Below are positions 14,972 through 24,364 of a stretch of 33,039 bases of DNA, one piece after another. Below the pieces are notes generated by a model. It was not told where the DNA came from. It did not search any database and saw only the letters and a program-made list of their open reading frames with translations. The stretch is from Candidatus Nitrosopumilus sp. Its GTDB lineage: Archaea > Thermoproteota > Nitrososphaeria > Nitrososphaerales > Nitrosopumilaceae. Position numbers and translations under genes: made by a program. The stretch covers positions 1-33,039 of the forward strand of contig JAHELP010000009.1 of NCBI GenBank assembly GCA_024644105.1, given 5' to 3'. Each line of letters opens with the position of its first letter. The stretch's first letter is position 1.

Positions 14972-17473
14972 GTGAACGTAACTCCAAAAAATTATCAATT
15001 AACTTTTGAACCTAATTTAACAAAATTCATTTTTGTAGGCAGTGAAATCATTACTGCTGATTGCAAAAAAGCTACTAATCTAATCACTCTGGATTGTGCT
15101 GAACTAAAAATTAGTTCATGCACTGTAAAATCTAAAGGTAAAGACATCAAATCTTCTGTAAAGACAAATGAGAAAAAAGAAGAATTACAAATCAAACTAT
15201 CTGAAAAAATAAAGGGACTAGTTTCAATTGAAATCCAATTCCAAGGAGTTCTAAATGACCGATTGCTTGGTTTCTACAGAAGCCAGTATGTTCAGAATGG
15301 AAAGACCAAATATCTTGCCACCACCCAATTTGAGGCTGCAGATGCCAGACGAGCATTTCCCTGCTGGGATGAACCTGAAGCAAAAGCAACATTTGAAATT
15401 TCTATAATCGCTGATAACAAATTTACTGCAATTTCAAATATGCCAATAAAATCAAAGAAAAAAATTGGTAACAAAACTTTGTATAATTTTTCAAAAACTC
15501 CTATCGTTTCAACTTATTTGATTTATCTTGGTGTTGGTGAATTTGAATACCTTACTGGAAAAATTGGAAAAATCCAGATTAGAGTTGTCACAACAAAGGG
15601 CAACAAATCAAAAGGAAAATTCTCATTAGAGTTGGGAAAAAAGCTACTTACTTCCTATGAGAAATATTTTGGAATAAAATACCCTTTACCAAAATTAGAT
15701 TTGATTGCAGTTCCTGACTTTGCTGCTGGAGCAATGGAGAACTGGGGAGCCATTACATTTAGAGAAACCATTTTGCTTTATGATCCTAAAACATCATCTA
15801 CTAGAACTAAACAATTCATTGCTGAAGTAATCTCCCATGAAATTGCACATCAATGGTTTGGGAATCTTGTAACTATGAAGTGGTGGAATGATTTGTGGCT
15901 AAATGAAAGCTTTGCAACTTTTATGGCAACAAAATTTGTTGACAAATTCTATCCTGAATGGGACTTATGGAATCAATTTGTTGAGGATGCAATGAATGTT
16001 GCAATGGGACTTGACTCTTTAAAAACAACACATCCAATAGATGTTGTAGTTAATTCTCCAGCAGAAATTCGAGAAATTTTTGATGCTATTTCTTATGATA
16101 AAGGGGGCTGTGTATTGAGAATGCTTGAAAACTATGTAGGAGAACCAAATTTCCAAAAAGGTTTGAAAAAATATCTCTCTGATTTCAAATATCAAAATGC
16201 TAAAGGACAAGATTTGTGGGATGCAATTGGCAAGGCCTCAAAAATGCCTGTTTCTTCTATGGTAAATACTTGGTTAAAGCAACCTGGATTTCCTCTAGTT
16301 GAAATTAATCAAGAAGGAAATACATTGAAATTAAAACAAAAACGATATTTGCTTGAACCAGATAAAAAATTCAGTAAAGGATTATGGTCGATTCCATTAT
16401 CTTTAGGATTAGAATCAGAAATATCTTCAAAATTATTTACAAAAAAATCCATGTCTATAAAATTACCAAAAAATACTTTGGGGTTTGTTGCTAATTATGG
16501 ACGAAAAGGATTCTATCGTGTAAAATATGATGAAGGCATTTTACTTGATTTAAAAATGCTAGTGGATGGAAAACGAATTCCAGCAATTGATAGATGGGCT
16601 ATTCAAAATGATTTATTTTCATTATGTCTTTCTGGAGATGAACAAGTAAGGAATTATCTTGACTTTTCTGATGCATATTTTGAAGAAGATAGCTACCTTG
16701 CATCGGTAAACGTTGCACATAATTTGGCATCGCTCTATTTCCGTTCATTTGATGAACCCTTTGCAGAAGAAATACGCGGATATGCTGTAAATTACTTTAG
16801 AAAAATTTTATTTAATTTAGGTTGGGAACCTCAAAAATCAGATAAACACACTGATGCCCTACTTCGTGGATTCACAATTTCTGTATTAGGTAAAATGAAT
16901 GATGAGGATGTGACTGAAGAAGCACTAAGAAGATACAAAAAATTCTTAAAATCACCTAATTCATTATCTCCTGATTTAGTAGAACCTATTTGTTCTATTG
17001 CTGCATGGAATGGAAATTCAAAAACCCATAATGAACTTTCAAGATTATATAAAAATGCTAAAACCATGGAAGAAAAACTTCGTTTCTTAGGCGCATTATG
17101 TGGTTTCAAAGATAAAAAATTACTTGTTAAATCTCTTGATTTCTCACAAACTCCTCAAGTTCGTTCTCAAAATATGCAGTTACCAATTATGAAAGTTGCA
17201 GCAAATCCATACGGTGAAAAAGTATTATGGACTTGGCTAAAGAAAAATTGGAAGAAAATCAACAAAAAAGTTGGACATGGTAATCCTCTTTTTAACCGAA
17301 TTGTTGCAAGTATTGCTTCTGTGGCAGACGATTCCATGGAAAAAGAAATTAAGATATTTTTCAAAATGAATCCTACGCCTGGCACAGAACGCACCCAATC
17401 TCAAACTTTAGAAAGAATTAGAATTAACTCAAAATTCCTAAGAAGAATGAGAAAAGAATTCAAAGATGGCTAA
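14972..17473 (+). CDS. M1-family zinc aminopeptidase
   Basis: Removes N-terminal residues from peptides; related to tricorn-interacting factors F2/F3 and aminopeptidase N. The exopeptidase motif GAMENWG is near residue 253. The zinc site is HEIAHQWFGN near 289, with the third ligand Glu in WLNESFATF. The catalytic Tyr lies in FDAISYDKGG. The C-terminal half (about 520-833) is the helical ERAP1_C-like domain. No signal peptide is seen, so it acts inside the cell. An ATG one codon upstream is followed by a stop, leaving GTG as the start. It overlaps the next gene by 8 bases. Confidence 0.95.
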   Translation: MNVTPKNYQLTFEPNLTKFIFVGSEIITADCKKATNLITLDCAELKISSCTVKSKGKDIKSSVKTNEKKEELQIKLSEKIKGLVSIEIQFQGVLNDRLLGFYRSQYVQNGKTKYLATTQFEAADARRAFPCWDEPEAKATFEISIIADNKFTAISNMPIKSKKKIGNKTLYNFSKTPIVSTYLIYLGVGEFEYLTGKIGKIQIRVVTTKGNKSKGKFSLELGKKLLTSYEKYFGIKYPLPKLDLIAVPDFAAGAMENWGAITFRETILLYDPKTSSTRTKQFIAEVISHEIAHQWFGNLVTMKWWNDLWLNESFATFMATKFVDKFYPEWDLWNQFVEDAMNVAMGLDSLKTTHPIDVVVNSPAEIREIFDAISYDKGGCVLRMLENYVGEPNFQKGLKKYLSDFKYQNAKGQDLWDAIGKASKMPVSSMVNTWLKQPGFPLVEINQEGNTLKLKQKRYLLEPDKKFSKGLWSIPLSLGLESEISSKLFTKKSMSIKLPKNTLGFVANYGRKGFYRVKYDEGILLDLKMLVDGKRIPAIDRWAIQNDLFSLCLSGDEQVRNYLDFSDAYFEEDSYLASVNVAHNLASLYFRSFDEPFAEEIRGYAVNYFRKILFNLGWEPQKSDKHTDALLRGFTISVLGKMNDEDVTEEALRRYKKFLKSPNSLSPDLVEPICSIAAWNGNSKTHNELSRLYKNAKTMEEKLRFLGALCGFKDKKLLVKSLDFSQTPQVRSQNMQLPIMKVAANPYGEKVLWTWLKKNWKKINKKVGHGNPLFNRIVASIASVADDSMEKEIKIFFKMNPTPGTERTQSQTLERIRINSKFLRRMRKEFKDG

Positions 17474-17873
17474 AAAACTGGGGCCTCCTATTTTTCTAGG
17501 AGTCTTTACTATTCTTGCAATAATATTTCTAACAGGTGGCGGGTCTGATGATAAAGATGTTTTACGTCAAACGTTTACCGTTGATGCTATTTATTATGAT
17601 TCTGGATATGTGGAAATTTCATATGTCGATAAATCTTCTCAGAGCACATTGGTTGTAATGGAGATTCTTGGGATGGATGAAACCTTTCAAAAAACATACA
17701 CTGATTCCTCTTTTGTTGAAATTGTTCCATTTCCAACAATTCCAAAATATGGTTGGTCAATACATCCTGTTGTTTTAGAGATTGATCATCCTGAATTTGG
17801 TCATATACAACTAAAGACTGAGATTCATTTACAAAACGAAGCCCCTCCAACAATAATATATTCTAGAACCTAG
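17466..17873 (+). CDS. Membrane-anchored hypothetical protein, 135 aa
   Basis: One hydrophobic segment (residues about 7-25, PPIFLGVFTILAIIFLTGG) follows a short basic start, so the remaining 110 residues should face outside. The ectodomain is strand-rich (YVEISYVDKSSQSTLVV, HIQLKTEIHL), like a small Ig-like or beta-sandwich fold. It has no cysteines. The start overlaps the aminopeptidase stop by 8 bases, so the two genes share a transcript. The family is not recognised. Confidence 0.65.
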   Translation: MAKKLGPPIFLGVFTILAIIFLTGGGSDDKDVLRQTFTVDAIYYDSGYVEISYVDKSSQSTLVVMEILGMDETFQKTYTDSSFVEIVPFPTIPKYGWSIHPVVLEIDHPEFGHIQLKTEIHLQNEAPPTIIYSRT

Positions 17874-17917
17874 ATAAAGCACAAGATTTTAGTGGACCTC
17901 CCAAACTTTACTGTATA

Positions 17918-18832
17918 TTGGATCTAGCTGAACTAAAAAAAGGAAAACGTGGAGCTATTGCAAAAGCCATTACTATTGTTGAAAATGATCAAAATGAATC
18001 AAAAAAACTCTTGAAAAATATTTTCAAAGATAGTGGCAATTCATCAATTATTGGAATTACTGGCCCTGCTGGGGCTGGAAAAAGTTCACTGATTAACAAA
18101 ACTGCAATTGCTTTAAAAAAATTAGGCACAAAACCAGCTGTTCTAGCAGTTGATCCAACAAGTCATGTTACGGGAGGTGCCATTTTGGGTGATAGAGTTA
18201 GAATGAGTGAATCAACTGATTCAGGAACATACATTCGAAGTATTGCATCAAGAGGTGCAACTGGTGCAGTATCACGTTCATTACGAAATAGCATTCGTGT
18301 CTTGGAATATGCTGGATTTAATCCAATTATAATTGAAAGTGTAGGAGCTGGACAGACCGAAGTTGAAATTTCTAATATTGCAGATATTACAGTTGTCGTT
18401 TTTAATCCAAACACTGGAGATAGTATTCAAACCATCAAAGCTGGATTAACTGAAATTGGTGATATCTATCTTGTAAACAAAAGTGATTTGAGTGGAACAA
18501 ATCAACTCTTTGACGCTGTCCGTGATTTTATTGGAGATTCTGAAAGAAATCCTATAATTCTAAAGACATCTGTAAAGAAAAATACTGGAATTACTGTATT
18601 TGCAAAAACTCTAAAAGATATGATGAAATCTAAAAAGAAATTCAAGGAATCAAAGGAGAAAGAACGATTAGAAGCAGAGCTGAAGGATATTGTTTTAAAT
18701 AACATTAAAGAAAAGATTGATGACATGCTAATTTCTGATAAAACGTTTTCAAAATATCTTAAAAAATTACAATCAAAAGACATTGATCCTTACTTGGCTG
18801 GGGATAAAATTACAAAATCTTTGGTAAAGTGA
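17918..18832 (+). CDS. meaB: Methylmalonyl-CoA mutase-associated GTPase MeaB
   Basis: A G3E-type P-loop GTPase that protects and reloads the cobalamin of methylmalonyl-CoA mutase. Walker A is GPAGAGKSS near residue 50; DPTSHVTGGAILGDRVRM and ESVGAGQTEVE are MeaB signatures; NKSD gives guanine specificity. Length 304 fits. The start is TTG (MDLAELKKGKRGAI), the only reasonable choice before the conserved N-terminal helix. It is followed after 4 bases by the mutase large subunit, then the epimerase, in one operon. The family was formerly annotated ArgK. Confidence 0.93.
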   Translation: MDLAELKKGKRGAIAKAITIVENDQNESKKLLKNIFKDSGNSSIIGITGPAGAGKSSLINKTAIALKKLGTKPAVLAVDPTSHVTGGAILGDRVRMSESTDSGTYIRSIASRGATGAVSRSLRNSIRVLEYAGFNPIIIESVGAGQTEVEISNIADITVVVFNPNTGDSIQTIKAGLTEIGDIYLVNKSDLSGTNQLFDAVRDFIGDSERNPIILKTSVKKNTGITVFAKTLKDMMKSKKKFKESKEKERLEAELKDIVLNNIKEKIDDMLISDKTFSKYLKKLQSKDIDPYLAGDKITKSLVK

Positions 18833-18836
18833 TATT

Positions 18837-20438
18837 ATGGCTGCAAAAAAATCAACAAAATCAAAAACACCTGAAAAGAAAATTTTTACAGATTCTGAAT
18901 ACCTTGTAAAGCGAGTATATCAAAAATCTTCTAAAAAAAGACCTGTTGAAGATGCTGGAAAATATCCATTTACACGAGGAATTCATCCTGGAATGTTTAG
19001 AGAAAGATTTTGGACTATGCGACAGTATTCTGGATTTGGCGATGCAAAGTTAACCAATGAACGATTCAAATTCATGCTTGAAAAAGGTCAGACTGGCCTT
19101 AGTATGGCATTTGACTTGCCAACCCAAATTGGATATGATTCTGATTCCCCACAAGCTGAAGGCGAAGTAGGTAAAGTTGGAGTATCTATTACATCAATTA
19201 AAGATATGCAGATTGCATTTGATGGTATTCCATTAGGTAAAGTTAGTTCCTCGATGACAATTAATTCTACTGCATCTACACTTTTAGCATATTATATCGC
19301 AGTTGGAGAGTCTCAAGGATTCAAAAGTCATGAACTTCGTGGAACAACACAGAATGATATTTTAAAAGAATACATTGCAAGAAATACCTACATTTATCCC
19401 CCACAACCATCCATGCGATTAATTGGTGATATGATAGAATATTGCGCAGAAAAAGTTCCTTCATGGTATCCTGTATCTATATCTGGATACCATATGAGAG
19501 AGGCTGGTTGTACTGCAACACAAGAGGTTGCATTTACATTGGCTAATGCAATTGCATACATTCAAACTTGTATTGATAAAGGATTGAAAATTGATGACTT
19601 TGCCCCTCGTTTGTCATTTTTCTTTTGTTGTACAATAGAGTTCTTTGAAGAAGTTGCAAAGTTTAGAGTTGCAAGAAAAGTTTATGCAAAAATTCTAAAA
19701 GAAAAGTTCCATGCAAAAAATCCACGTTCATTACAATTAAAATTCCATACTCAAACTAGTGGAGAGTCATTAACTGCGCAGCAACCCAACAACAACATTG
19801 TTCGTGTTGCCATTCAGACAATGGCTGCAGTTGCAGGTGGTACTCAATCATTACATACAAACTCGCGTGATGAAGCACTTGCACTTCCTACTCAAGAATC
19901 TGCTAAAATTGCCCTTAGAACTCAGCAAATTGTAGCTCATGAAAGTGGCATTACAAAGACTGCAGATCCTTTGGCTGGTTCATACTATTTGGAGGAACTA
20001 TGTGACCAAATTGAGGCTGACGTCTGGAAATATCTCAAAAAAATAGAAAAAATGGGTGGCTCTGTAAAAGCAATTGAGAAAGGATTCTTCCAATCAGAAA
20101 TTCGGGCAAATGCATATCGTTTGAAAAAGGAAACTGATGATGCTGAAAGAGTAATTGTTGGTGTTAACAAGTATGCTGAAGAAGAGGAACAACCAGAATT
20201 ACTAAGAATTGATGGACGAATAGAAATTCAGCAAAAAAAGGCCCTCAAAAAATTACGTGCTGATAGAGATTCTAAGAAATTAGAAAAAGCATTGTCTGCA
20301 ATGCAAAGCGCAGCTGATACTGAAGAAAACTTGATGCCTTACATCGTAACTGCTGCAAAATCATTTGCAACAACTGGTGAAATTAGTAATACATTCCGAG
20401 AAGTATTTGGTGAATATCGTCCAAAAGAGGTCTTTTAG
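18837..20438 (+). CDS. Methylmalonyl-CoA mutase, catalytic large subunit
   Basis: A 533-residue TIM-barrel mutase domain without the B12-binding domain, which is encoded at 12134. Signatures are YPFTRGIHPGMFRERFWTMR, QTGLSMAFDLPTQIGYDSD, and SMTINSTA for the CoA/substrate channel; RGTTQNDILKEY and HTQTSGESLTAQQP follow. It interconverts methylmalonyl-CoA and succinyl-CoA using adenosylcobalamin. In autotrophic thaumarchaea this is part of the 3-hydroxypropionate/4-hydroxybutyrate cycle. The stop codon TAG abuts the epimerase ATG directly. Confidence 0.96.
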   Translation: MAAKKSTKSKTPEKKIFTDSEYLVKRVYQKSSKKRPVEDAGKYPFTRGIHPGMFRERFWTMRQYSGFGDAKLTNERFKFMLEKGQTGLSMAFDLPTQIGYDSDSPQAEGEVGKVGVSITSIKDMQIAFDGIPLGKVSSSMTINSTASTLLAYYIAVGESQGFKSHELRGTTQNDILKEYIARNTYIYPPQPSMRLIGDMIEYCAEKVPSWYPVSISGYHMREAGCTATQEVAFTLANAIAYIQTCIDKGLKIDDFAPRLSFFFCCTIEFFEEVAKFRVARKVYAKILKEKFHAKNPRSLQLKFHTQTSGESLTAQQPNNNIVRVAIQTMAAVAGGTQSLHTNSRDEALALPTQESAKIALRTQQIVAHESGITKTADPLAGSYYLEELCDQIEADVWKYLKKIEKMGGSVKAIEKGFFQSEIRANAYRLKKETDDAERVIVGVNKYAEEEEQPELLRIDGRIEIQQKKALKKLRADRDSKKLEKALSAMQSAADTEENLMPYIVTAAKSFATTGEISNTFREVFGEYRPKEVF

Positions 20439-20837
20439 ATGAAAATTGATCATATTGCTATTGCCGTAAATGATGTAGAAGAATCTGCTAAAATTTATCA
20501 ACAAGCTTTAGGTGTTGATGAAATTGAATTTGAAACAGTAGAGTCTGAGGGTGTTAAAGTTGCAATTTTACATCTCGAGAATGCTCGTGTAGAGTTGATG
20601 CAACCAACAAATGATGATAGTCCAATTAAGAAATTTCTTGATAAAAAAGGTCAGGGGTTACATCATATGGCATTAGATACTGATAATATTGAAGGGGAGG
20701 TAGAGCGTATGGAAGGATGTGGAATTCAATTCTTAGGTAAAATAAGACCTGGTTCAGCTGGAACTAAAGTTACTTTCATTCACCCAAAATCACTTCATGG
20801 TGTTTTAGCAGAATTATGTTCTCATCCTAAAGAGTGA
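20439..20837 (+). CDS. mce: Methylmalonyl-CoA epimerase
   Basis: A VOC-superfamily metalloenzyme that racemises (S)- to (R)-methylmalonyl-CoA for the mutase. Two beta-alpha-beta modules are seen, with metal ligands likely His in KIDHIAIAV, His in GLHHMALDTD, and Glu in VLAELC. Length 132 is typical. It begins at the base after the mutase stop, and its own stop overlaps the next GTG by 4 bases. Confidence 0.95.
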   Translation: MKIDHIAIAVNDVEESAKIYQQALGVDEIEFETVESEGVKVAILHLENARVELMQPTNDDSPIKKFLDKKGQGLHHMALDTDNIEGEVERMEGCGIQFLGKIRPGSAGTKVTFIHPKSLHGVLAELCSHPKE

Positions 20838-21028
20838 ATTCATTTTTGAGCGATACTGATACTATATCAAAAATAAAATCTCATTTAGAAAAAACAAATG
20901 AAATTATTGAAAATTCAATTGAACAAGATTCATTATTTCATGATTCTTCAAAAAATAAGATATTCAAACTATGGCTTGAATCAAATCATTTTGCTTTGAA
21001 TATAATAAATCAAAATTCGACCAAATAA
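20834..21028 (+). CDS. Small helical hypothetical protein, 64 aa
   Basis: The start GTG overlaps the epimerase stop (GTGA), so it is probably translated with the mutase operon. The sequence is mostly helical and polar (ISKIKSHLEKTNEIIENSIE), with no cysteines or membrane segment. The family is not recognised. A TTG at 20846 (LSDTDT) is an alternative start. Its stop codon abuts the stop of the convergent regulator with no base between. Confidence 0.55.
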   Translation: MNSFLSDTDTISKIKSHLEKTNEIIENSIEQDSLFHDSSKNKIFKLWLESNHFALNIINQNSTK

Positions 21029-21586
21029 CTACTCCATCATTTTTAGAGTATCCGAAGCTGTGATAATTCCAACAATTTTTGATTTTTTGGAAACTAGAAT
21101 ACATTTAGAGTATCTTATCAATGGCACCAAAACATTTGCAGGTGTATCAAAATCAACAATTGGAGGAACTGATTCCATGGTGTCAGCTAGTTGTGCTTTT
21201 TTTAGTTCTGCCTCTCCTAAATCAGCTAAATGCTTTACAATTCCATCTTCTGATACAACTCCTACTACATCTGTTCCACTAAAAACAGGAATTTGACTAA
21301 TTGATGATTGATGCATTTTCTTTATTGCATCATGAAGTGTGTTTGTGGGTTTTAGTTTTACAATATCCTTACTACAAAAATCACCTGCTGTATGAGATGA
21401 TGATTCTCCCTCTAGTTTTGCAAGACTTTCAAAGATTTTTTTAGCAGTTTCATAACTTGGTTGACTTCTGCCTGACTCAATTTGATTAATCATGGAAGTA
21501 CTGACACCAGTCATTGAAGCCAGTTTTTTTTGAGTGATGCCAATTTTCTGTCTAATTTGTTTAATTGAATCAATTCTTGGTAGCAA
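21029..21586 (-). CDS. XRE helix-turn-helix regulator with two CBS domains
   Basis: Residues about 7-62 form a Cro/CI-type HTH (IGITQKKLASMTGVSTSMIN, QIESGRSQPSYETA). Residues about 68-125 and 130-185 are a CBS pair (LHDAIKKMHQSSISQIPVFS; ILVSKKSKIVGIITASDTL), which usually binds adenine nucleotides. It is thus a likely energy- or nucleotide-responsive regulator, a layout common in archaea. The start is TTG, with a TATA-like TTTTTAAATC about 28 bases upstream. It lies between the mutase operon and pyruvate phosphate dikinase, both plausible targets by position only. Confidence 0.88.
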   Translation of the reverse strand: MLPRIDSIKQIRQKIGITQKKLASMTGVSTSMINQIESGRSQPSYETAKKIFESLAKLEGESSSHTAGDFCSKDIVKLKPTNTLHDAIKKMHQSSISQIPVFSGTDVVGVVSEDGIVKHLADLGEAELKKAQLADTMESVPPIVDFDTPANVLVPLIRYSKCILVSKKSKIVGIITASDTLKMME

Positions 21587-21658
21587 TTCATATACAGATG
21601 GTTTTGATTGATTTAAAAATTTACTTTTAATATTTTAGAAAAATAGTATACTTTGAAT

Positions 21659-24337
21659 CTATTTTTTCTTTGTTTTTGATTTTTTCGGTTGCTCTATTGC
21701 TGCTTGTGCTGCTGCAACTATTGCAATAGGAATTCTATGTGGTGATGCACTAACATAACTCAAACCTGCACCGTGACAGAATTTAATTGAATCCGGATCT
21801 CCTCCATGTTCTCCACATATTCCAATTTCCATGTTTGGTCGAAGTCCACGTCCTGCAGCAACACCAATTTTGATTAAACTACCAACACCATTAACATCGA
21901 TTGATTGGAATGGGTTTCTTTCAAGTAACTCTTTTTCCATATATTCTGGAAGGAATTTCCCTTCTACATCTTCTCTACTAAAACTAAATGTACCCTGAGT
22001 GAGGTCATTTGTACCGAAACTAAAGAACTCTGCTGTAGTAGCAAGTTCATTTGCAGTAATTGCTGCTCTCACTACCTCTATCATGGTTCCAAAGTTAATC
22101 TTTAATTTCATTTTGTGCTTTGACTCTGTTTCTTTCTTGATAGAATCATAAATTTTCTTGATATGATTTAACTCTGCAATACTACTAATCTGTGGAATCA
22201 TGATTTGAGGATGTGCTTTAACTTTTTTCTTTGTTAATTCAACTAGTGCATCAAAGACTGCACGAATTTGCATTTCATAGATTTCAGGATATGTGATTCC
22301 AACACGAACTCCTCGATGTCCCATCATTGGATTAATCTCTGCTAACTCCCTTGCTCTCTTCAAAACTATTTTTGCTTGATTAATTTCATTTGTGCTTCCA
22401 CCTGACTTTAATTTCTGAATTTTTTCAACTAATTCTTCTGGATTAGGTAAGAATTCATGTAATGGTGGGTCGAGTAGTCTGATAGTTACCTCATAACCTT
22501 CCATAGCTTTGAGAATTTCAATAAAGTCACTTTTTTGTAATTGACCTAACTTTTTCAATATCTTATTTCGCTCTTCAATATTTTCAGCCATGATCATTTC
22601 TACAAACAAGTTAATTCTATCACTACCATTGAACATTCTCTCTGTTCTACATAGTCCAATTCCTTGACCTCCAAAGGATCTTGCAAGCTTTGCACCTTCT
22701 GGTGTGTCTGCATTAGCCCTAATTCCTATCTTTTTTGCCTTTTGGGCCCAATCTAAAATTTGTTCAAAGTCTTTTGTTACTTTAGGTTCCACTGTTGGAA
22801 CCTCTCCAATAAAGACGGTTCCTGCACTTCCGTCAATAGTAATTGTTTCTCCTCCTTTGATTGTTATTCCATTTGCAGTACACGTGTTATTGTCATAATC
22901 AATTTTTAATTCCGGACATCCTACGATACATGGCTTTCCCATTCCTCTTGAAACAATTGCTGCATGAGATGATTTTCCTCCTAAACTAGTCAAAATTCCT
23001 TCCGATGAAAAGAATGCTGGAACATCTTCTGGCTTTGTTTCTTTTCTCACCAGAATTACTTTGCTTCCAGAATCTCCTAATTCTATTGCTTTTTTAACAT
23101 CAAATACTACTATTCCACTTGCTGCTCCTGGCGAAGCTGCAATTCCTTTTGCTAATTGTTTATAGTTTTTAATTTTAGATTCATCCATTGTTCTGTGCAA
23201 CAATGCCTCTAATTGCTGGGCAGGAATTCTTGTAAGTGCTTTATTTCTATCAATTAATTTTTCTTTAACCATATCCACTGATGTCTTTACTAATGCGCCT
23301 GCACTCATTTTTGCAGTTCTTGTTTGCAACAAGTAAAATTTCCCTTGTTCAATAGTAAATTCAATATCTTGTGGTTCTCTGAAATGTTTTTCTAATTTAG
23401 TACATGCATTACTTAATTCCTTGTGTGATTTTGGCATATCTTTTTTTAATAACTCGATACTTTTTCCTGTTCTAACGCCTGCTACAACATCTTCCCCTTG
23501 AGCGTTGATTAGATATTCTCCTTCGATTTCTTTTTTACCATTATGACCATTTCTTGTAAACACTACTCCTGTTGCACTATCATCTCCCATATTTCCAAAT
23601 ACCATTGTAACAACATTGACTGCGGTCCCATTTGCAATATCTTTTGTAATGTTGTTCTTTTCACGATAAACTATTGCTCTTTCACCCATCCAACTTTTGA
23701 AAACAGCTTCTATTGATAGTACTAATTGTTCATCAGGTGAATCTGGAAATTTCCTTTTGGTATGCTCTTCACATATTTTTTTATATTCTGATACAATTGT
23801 TTTTAGAGATTCTACGTTTAGTTTACTATCATCAGAAACTCCTTGTTTTGTCTTTGCAGAGTCCAAGACATGATCAAATTTTTCATCATTTACTCCAAAT
23901 ACTACTTTTCCAAATAACTGGATAAATCTTCGATATGAATCCCATGAAAATCGTGGATTTTTTGTCTGTTCTGCAAATCCTTCTACTGTTTTTTCATTTA
24001 ATCCTAAATTCAAAATTGTATCCATCATTCCTGGCATTGAGATTGCTGCCCCTGATCGGACAGAGACTAGCAATGGATTTTTAGTAGAATTCCATTTTTT
24101 GCCTGTCTTTTTTTCCATTTTTGCAATATTTTTCATTACTGCTGGCATGACATCTTTTGGAAGTTTTCTGTTGTTTTCATAATACTTGTTACAAACTTCA
24201 GTTGTGATAGTAAATCCCGGTGGCACTGGAAGTTTTAGTCGAGTCATCTCGCTTAATCCTGCCCCTTTTCCGCCTAGAAGCATTCTTTTTTTGCTATCTG
24301 CTTCTTCAAATGCATAAACTGGTTTGTTTTTTACCAT
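21659..24337 (-). CDS. ppdK: Pyruvate, phosphate dikinase
   Basis: Makes phosphoenolpyruvate from pyruvate, ATP and phosphate, feeding gluconeogenesis from fixed carbon. The N-terminal ATP-grasp domain begins GGKGAGLSEM; the swivelling His domain has GGKSSHAAIVSRGMGKPCIVG; the C-terminal PEP/pyruvate barrel has GLCRTERMF, TIRLLDPPLHEF and FFSFGTNDLTQ. Length 892 fits. Two departures are visible: Ser instead of the usual Thr before SHAA, and YVSASPHRIP where the family has SCSP, so the catalytic Cys near residue 864 is Ala. It lies 27 bases after tpiA and is probably co-transcribed with it. Confidence 0.93.
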   Translation of the reverse strand: MVKNKPVYAFEEADSKKRMLLGGKGAGLSEMTRLKLPVPPGFTITTEVCNKYYENNRKLPKDVMPAVMKNIAKMEKKTGKKWNSTKNPLLVSVRSGAAISMPGMMDTILNLGLNEKTVEGFAEQTKNPRFSWDSYRRFIQLFGKVVFGVNDEKFDHVLDSAKTKQGVSDDSKLNVESLKTIVSEYKKICEEHTKRKFPDSPDEQLVLSIEAVFKSWMGERAIVYREKNNITKDIANGTAVNVVTMVFGNMGDDSATGVVFTRNGHNGKKEIEGEYLINAQGEDVVAGVRTGKSIELLKKDMPKSHKELSNACTKLEKHFREPQDIEFTIEQGKFYLLQTRTAKMSAGALVKTSVDMVKEKLIDRNKALTRIPAQQLEALLHRTMDESKIKNYKQLAKGIAASPGAASGIVVFDVKKAIELGDSGSKVILVRKETKPEDVPAFFSSEGILTSLGGKSSHAAIVSRGMGKPCIVGCPELKIDYDNNTCTANGITIKGGETITIDGSAGTVFIGEVPTVEPKVTKDFEQILDWAQKAKKIGIRANADTPEGAKLARSFGGQGIGLCRTERMFNGSDRINLFVEMIMAENIEERNKILKKLGQLQKSDFIEILKAMEGYEVTIRLLDPPLHEFLPNPEELVEKIQKLKSGGSTNEINQAKIVLKRARELAEINPMMGHRGVRVGITYPEIYEMQIRAVFDALVELTKKKVKAHPQIMIPQISSIAELNHIKKIYDSIKKETESKHKMKLKINFGTMIEVVRAAITANELATTAEFFSFGTNDLTQGTFSFSREDVEGKFLPEYMEKELLERNPFQSIDVNGVGSLIKIGVAAGRGLRPNMEIGICGEHGGDPDSIKFCHGAGLSYVSASPHRIPIAIVAAAQAAIEQPKKSKTKKK

Positions 24338-24364
24338 GCAAAATTTTGTAAATTATTTGGCTTT

